From Pratylenchus scribneri (Eukaryota; Nematoda; Chromadorea; Rhabditida; Pratylenchidae): a stretch of DNA of 64,000 bases. The first letter of the stretch is position 1. Each line of letters opens with the position of its first letter. Position numbers and translations under genes: made by a program. The notes beneath the pieces were generated by a model. The model saw only the letters and a list, made by a program, of their open reading frames with translations. It made no database searches and had not been told where the DNA came from. Below are positions 46,147 through 64,000 of the stretch, one piece after another. The stretch is from NCBI GenBank assembly GCA_030063045.1, contig JAQSEB010000110.1, positions 992,001 through 1,056,000 on the forward strand, in the 5' to 3' direction.

Positions 46147-49100
46147 CTCCAGTATCCAGTTACGCTTCCCCATATTATTTTATTCAATACCGATACGGTT
46201 GATTAAAGGCTCAAAATCGTGAATAATAAAAAAATATTTTCTCACAACCTTACTTTTTCCTTTTAACAGAAGGTACAAAAGACTGCCATAATTTCCGACT
46301 GCCTTTTTTTTGGAAATTTTTTCCAAATTTCGGATCAATCGAAAGGCTTTTATAATTCTCAAAAGTCAAACATTTCCTTCAAATATTTTCAAAAATCTTA
46401 CTTTTTTCCTTTTAGTCCAAATCCAAATTTAAAAGGACATGAAGATCCACTATAATTTCCGGTTGCTTTCTTTTTTTTACTAATTTCTTCAACTTTTTAT
46501 GCCTTTGATGAGCCAGCCTGAGAGGGCTTTTCCCAGCGGAACTTTTTTTGCCCTTTATCCAATTAATCCGCTTTCAAAGCAACCACCGCCATTGCTCTTT
46601 TTGTTGTCCATTTTCCCTGGACATTCGTCCATTGGTTTTGTTGCCTCCTCTGCCCTTTTGCCACTCCCCCGTCCAAATTTTCCCTTTCTTCCCTACTTCC
46701 CTTCCCCCCCCCCCCCAGGGAATTTTTTTGACCACTGCAATTCCTCAAGATTAATGGCTCGGGAGAAGGGCATTCTACAATGGAATAAAGAGAGGACGAT
46801 GCGATCTGTCAGCAAAGCGCGGTGGGAAAAAGCAAATTGTCTAAAAGTAAAAGTACTTTTACTTCCCTGCTAAAATTGTTCCAACGATGCCGCAAGCAAT
46901 AACATTTTACGAGCCTTTTCCCCCATATAGCCGTAGGGGCAATGTAAAGTGTAATCTGCTGAGGCAGATATTTTTTATTTTTCTTCAAATTAAAATTGTA
47001 GTCATTCTATTTAAAAATATTAGTATAAAATTATTTTGTTTATTACATTTACGAGAATGGCATTTGGAGAATTTTTAAAAATTTTTAATAAAATTTTAAA
47101 AAATTTCTCCGAACTTTTTCTTAAAAGAATTTAATTTTTTATTATTCAAAAAATAATATTTAAAATACTTTTAATGTCGGAATATCCTTCTCTACATAGG
47201 AAAATAGAATATTTAAATATGATTGTAAGTGTAAGCGAATTTTTACAAACATTTTATCAAGGAATTGAAATACAACTGTTTAAAATAAAAAACATTGAAT
47301 ATGGGGCATTTTGATTTTTATTACTTTGTTGCCTTGCCTTAATTATATTTTTTAAATTTCTTTATCTCAAATTTCCTCGAAATAATCCAATTCAAAATTA
47401 TTTTATTTTTTTAAATAAAAATTTCGAATTAAGCAGAGATTACATAATTTCCCTTTCCATTAAATTTGATTGCTAGACATGCCCAACAGCCAATTTCTTT
47501 TCGGCTGCTGGTCATTTCCATTTTCACCACACCAAAAAGACGGCAGAATAATAAATTTTTGGTGGTGCCAATGCCAAGATGGCTTTTTCGGAAGGCATCA
47601 ATGTCCATTCATTTCCCTTGCAAAAAGCACCAAAAAAGGGGCACACATTATAAGAGGGCCACAATGGCACAAAAGGGCGTGCCAAAAGAAGGTGGTGGGC
47701 CCACTGGCCGCTGAGGCTATACTTTGAATGAGTGAATTATGTGATGAAGGAGGGCAGAAGGGGATAAATATATGAATATTGCATGCCGACAGAAAGGGAG
47801 CCAAAAAATAGGGGAAATGGCCATTCTCCATTGCTAAGCGGATTTTTGGTCGAAATGACCCAATCTTTGCCGAAATTTTCAATTACAAATTATCCTTTTT
47901 TAAGCTTTCCCAATTCCTCTATCCTATTAGCTTCCATATAAGCTTATTATCAGTTTAATTCGAAATTAAAATTGCCTTTTAATATTTTGTTTCGAATCTT
48001 TAAATTATTTAAAATACCCTTCTAAAAATTTGAAAATTTTGGGATTAGGTTTTGACCAGATTTTATTTAACAAATTCTAATCTCAAATTTTCTCTTTTTT
48101 CAATTCTGCCTTCATCACATAATAATCGCCCTCTAATTCAAAAAAAAACTGAGAATTGCCAATTTAAAAATTTCATTTTTTTTCCAAAAACTTAATTAAA
48201 TATAATTTTAAAATTTATTATTTTTCAATCTTTCTTATTTGGCCATTTAATTTTCTCGTATTTTGTCCATTCAATTTTTTCCTTAAATTCACATCCAATC
48301 CAATCGCTCAATTCTTTCCTCCTTCCAATATTGTCCCCCATTGAATTTTTTGTTTGTCCATTTTCGTGTTGTGTATGGTCCGATTGGACAAGAGTGGCGT
48401 GCGCGCGCGGAATTTTTGGATCGACCTCCATTTTTGGGGGAAATGGCCCGGAGAAGGGCGAGAGAGGAAATGAGAGGAGAGGGCAATGGAGGGAAATAAA
48501 AATAGGACCAGCAAAATATTCCTCCGCTTCTTAGGGTGTGCCCACCCTAAACCTCTTAAGGAGCTAAATGCAAATTGGTTCAACCCTCCAAATGATAATG
48601 TTTTTACCTGTTTAAACTCGCTTAATTTATATTGAGATAGGAAACCATTTAAAAAATAAAATTTTTATTGATTGATAAAATATTAACTTATTAAGTGTTA
48701 ATTGTGCCGAAAATGGCAATCATTAAAAAAATGTAGACCAATAAATTTAATCTCTCCATTGTAAATTTCAATATTTTGTTATATTATTATAGCATGAACA
48801 ACAAAAATTCAGTGCAGATTCTTCCTCATTTTTCTAATTGCTCATATTAAAATGCTTCATTAAATGGATTAAGCAAAAATTTGACAAAAAATTAAAATTC
48901 ATTTTCAACTTTCACAAATTCAACAATTGTCCATTCATTCACTCATTGGTTTAGGAGCTAGAACCAACCTCCTTCTAACAATATTGACTTTAGTCTCCAC
49001 CTTCATTCCCCCAGTCAATTGTCCAACTTGCTGGAAAGGTCGGCGCCATTATGGCGCACCAAACCCTCAAAATTCCTTCCAACCCCCTCAATTTCTTGTA

Positions 49101-49789
49101 CACAAATTTCGTTGCGCGCCATTGAGCCGAAAGAGTCGACAGCAAACTTCATCACCAAAAAGGGTGAATAAACTTGGAGCATACGGAAATGTGTTTTGTT
49201 GGCTGGCACAAAACAATGCCAAAATTTGCAACACATTTTTTCCTAATAAAAAATTATTTTTGAAAAATATTAATTATTGGTGAATTTAATTATTTGTGAA
49301 TTTAATTTTAGATTTTTTTGATTTTTAATTTTAAAAAATTATTTTTTAATTTAAAATTTTTAAATTATTTTTGAATTTAATTTTTTATTATTTTATTTAT
49401 AAATCTTTCCCCCTAATTAACAGAAAAATTCGCCTTGAAAAATATTTAATTGAAGACTGTCCATTTCCCGCATTTTTGCCTCTTTTCCTTTCTCCCTTTC
49501 CACCTTTCCAGTGCCATTCCCCTTTTCCCTAAAGCAACCAACGATCCACATGCTCAATTTCCTCCCGCAATTTTTTACTAGCCATTTTCTGTGCGTTTAT
49601 CCCCCTTTTTACCATTCCGCGCATTTTTATTCACTTTCAGAGTCTTTCTGTGAATTTCGGAGCTTCATCCTAATATCGCTTTCACTTTATTACCGCCGAG
49701 TGAGGCTTTTCCCTTTAAAATGGCGGCACCAAAATTGATGTCCGCATTTTGAATCGACCCAATTCCACCTTTTTGGGAATTCACAAAAA
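46147..49789. other. Gene-free 3.6 kb upstream of the collagen gene
   Basis: Many short low-complexity frames (46499-46873, 47466-47882, 48225-48583, 48927-49283) without splice support or known motifs. There is a poly-C run at about 46707-46719. Composition is less AT-rich and less repetitive than the rest, which would suit regulatory or 5' non-coding sequence of the downstream gene, but no specific site is identifiable. Confidence 0.35.
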
Positions 49790-62697
<12,908 letters not shown>

Positions 62698-62837
62698 ATA
62701 TTTCCAAAAATTTACACAATTTTTTCATTTATTTACATAAAATATCTCAATATTATGCTTTCAATTTGATAACAAATTTTATGAAATTTCACTGATGTTT
62801 TACAAATCCAATATAATATAATAAATGAGGTCGAAAG

Positions 62838-63342
62838 CAGTGATGAGCACTCGTACTCGTACTCGTACTCGTACCTCGTACTCGTACTCGTACTCGTACT
62901 GCGAAATACGAGTACGAGTACGAGTGATTTGAAATGGCCAGTACGAGGTACGAGTCGATTTTTCCTCGTACTTAGTCGTACCAAAAAGTACGATAAAAGT
63001 ACGATACAAAGTCTAAATTTTCGAAGAAATATTCATTTTTTAGCAAAAAATTTGTAAAAATTGCTCCATATCGATGTAATTCAACAAAAAATGTATCTAT
63101 TTTGACAAAAATTTATCAATTTTGACAAAAATATATCTATTTTTGATTCAAAAAATAAAAAAATTTTTCAAAAAATCGTATTTTTTGATTTCGCATAAGT
63201 ACGAGAAAGTACGAGGTACGAGTACGAGTACGAAGGGAAAAAATTGGAGGTACGAAAGTACGAGTACGAGTACGAGCCATCAGAAAAGGGTGGTACGAGG
63301 TACGAGTACGAGTACGAGCACATTTTGAAATGCTCATCACTG
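62838..63342. mobile_element. hAT-like element with TACGAG hexamer arrays
   Basis: Ends CAGTGATGAGCA and TGCTCATCACTG are flanked by perfect 8-bp duplications GTCGAAAG (62830-62837, 63343-63350). Next to each end are tandem CTCGTA/TACGAG hexamers in inverted orientation (62850-62930, 63198-63320). The centre is AT-rich. No transposase; all open frames here are hexamer-encoded. Confidence 0.82.
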
Positions 63343-63350
63343 GTCGAAAG

Positions 63351-64000
63351 GCTAAATATACAAAAACTTTGTTTAAATTTAGCCATGGACATTCCTTTTC
63401 CATAGACAATCATAGACTAAACCAATCTTGTTTAATTTTTTTCAAATTTAAGGGTCGCCTTTTGGCTAATAATGTTATTAATTTTATTTAAATTTGTTCA
63501 GAATTAATTAAGTTTGAATTATTCCTTTAAAAGCTTAAAATAATTTAAAATTTCATTTATCCTGAATTGGAGAAATTTTCAATGTTTTTTTGATCGTAAC
63601 TCCATCAATTCTGAGCCAAATTTAATAAAATTAATATTATTTAATAGCCAACAGTCTGCTCTTTAATTTAATGATAAAATCAATAAGATTATTTTAATCA
63701 CTGATGAATTATTATAAATGGCGCCAAGTTGACCCAGCGCTAAATTGAATTATATTTCTGAGTACAATGGATCTAAAAATTTTGGCTTGATCTTTTTGTA
63801 AGACTTGGCATTAAATTGGATCAAAAATTTTGAGTCAAATTATTACAATCGATCAATGTTTGATATATATTCTCGAACTAGAGCATTTCATGTTCATTGA
63901 TAATTTTTTAAATATTTTATTAACTCTGGTAATAATTAAAAAGAAATTGAAAATAAGCTTTTTAAATGCCTTATTATGTATTGAAAAATTTGAGAAATTA
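63351..64000. other. 3' end of window, no gene seen
   Basis: AT-rich. 63650-63725 is the dispersed repeat fragment shared with 20140-20250. The preceding word CGTAACTCCATCAATTCTGA (63596-63615) resembles the CATAACTCGATGAAT word of other elements. Confidence 0.35.

Noticed and set aside
46499..46873. 124-codon frame rich in Pro/Phe/Leu
   Set aside because: Runs through a poly-C tract and low-complexity sequence, with no family resemblance.
48927..49283. 118-codon frame with a hydrophobic start and basic middle
   Set aside because: The start codon would be TTG and no ATG or in-phase splice junction supports it. Kept out but worth a transcript check.
62733..63413. Frames of repeated Tyr-Glu or Thr-Arg residues
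   Set aside because: Encoded by the TACGAG hexamers of the hAT-like element.

Overview
The window looks like nuclear DNA of a nematode, probably a tylenchid-type (clade IV) species with an AT-rich, repeat-laden genome. The grounds are: short AT-rich introns (many 40-60 bp) in every real gene; apparent trans-splice acceptors just before start codons; two introns with GC instead of GT donors; a CPG4-like cysteine-rich protein; and a membrane collagen of the COL-99 type. The genus cannot be fixed from the sequence alone.

Layout of genes. 1.1-3.5 kb (+): nine-exon, cysteine-rich, membrane-anchored CPG4-like gene. 9.3-14.0 kb (+) and 21.2-25.0 kb (-): two convergent paralogues encoding a VWA domain joined to an alpha-kinase domain, seven exons each with identical exon lengths. 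Between them lie a decayed carboxylesterase 5' fragment (14.5-15.8 kb, -), an unrecognised 304-codon ORF (16.8-17.7 kb, -) and an astacin metalloprotease zymogen cut off at the start of its catalytic domain (18.2-19.5 kb, -). 28.4-28.9 kb (-): small secreted protein. 31.4-34.5 kb (+): unrecognised multi-exon gene. 35.0-35.7 kb (+): candidate small cysteine-rich secreted peptide. 36.0-39.8 kb (-): SURF4 cargo-receptor gene with a one-base frameshift and a foldback element beside a splice acceptor. 41.3-41.7 kb (+): secreted Cys/Gly-rich peptide. 42.3-43.1 kb (-): second carboxylesterase fragment, a duplicate of the first. 49.8-62.7 kb (+): 20-exon transmembrane collagen.

The most striking content is the repeat landscape. 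At least eleven non-autonomous foldback or terminal-inverted-repeat elements are present, and many have recognisable target-site duplications: 9-10 bp (Mutator-like), 8 bp (hAT-like) or TA (Tc1/mariner-like). Several carry tandem arrays inside their inverted arms. Elements with different outer ends share one short core (TCRAGACGCRTCGA next to TGGTATATAA). Two satellite arrays (6.0-7.3 and 11.5-13.0 kb) and one small element (14.7 kb) share TGTGTTTC and TTCCGGAA words, and one of these arrays has grown only in intron 5 of the first kinase copy. Further minisatellites sit in introns of the collagen gene and of the 31-kb gene.

The genes do not form an obvious pathway. Secretory-pathway and extracellular-matrix proteins are frequent (SURF4, collagen, CPG4-like, astacin, secreted peptides), but I see no operon. 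All gene models were built by hand from reading frames, splice-site phase and family similarity; no alignment or transcript data were available.
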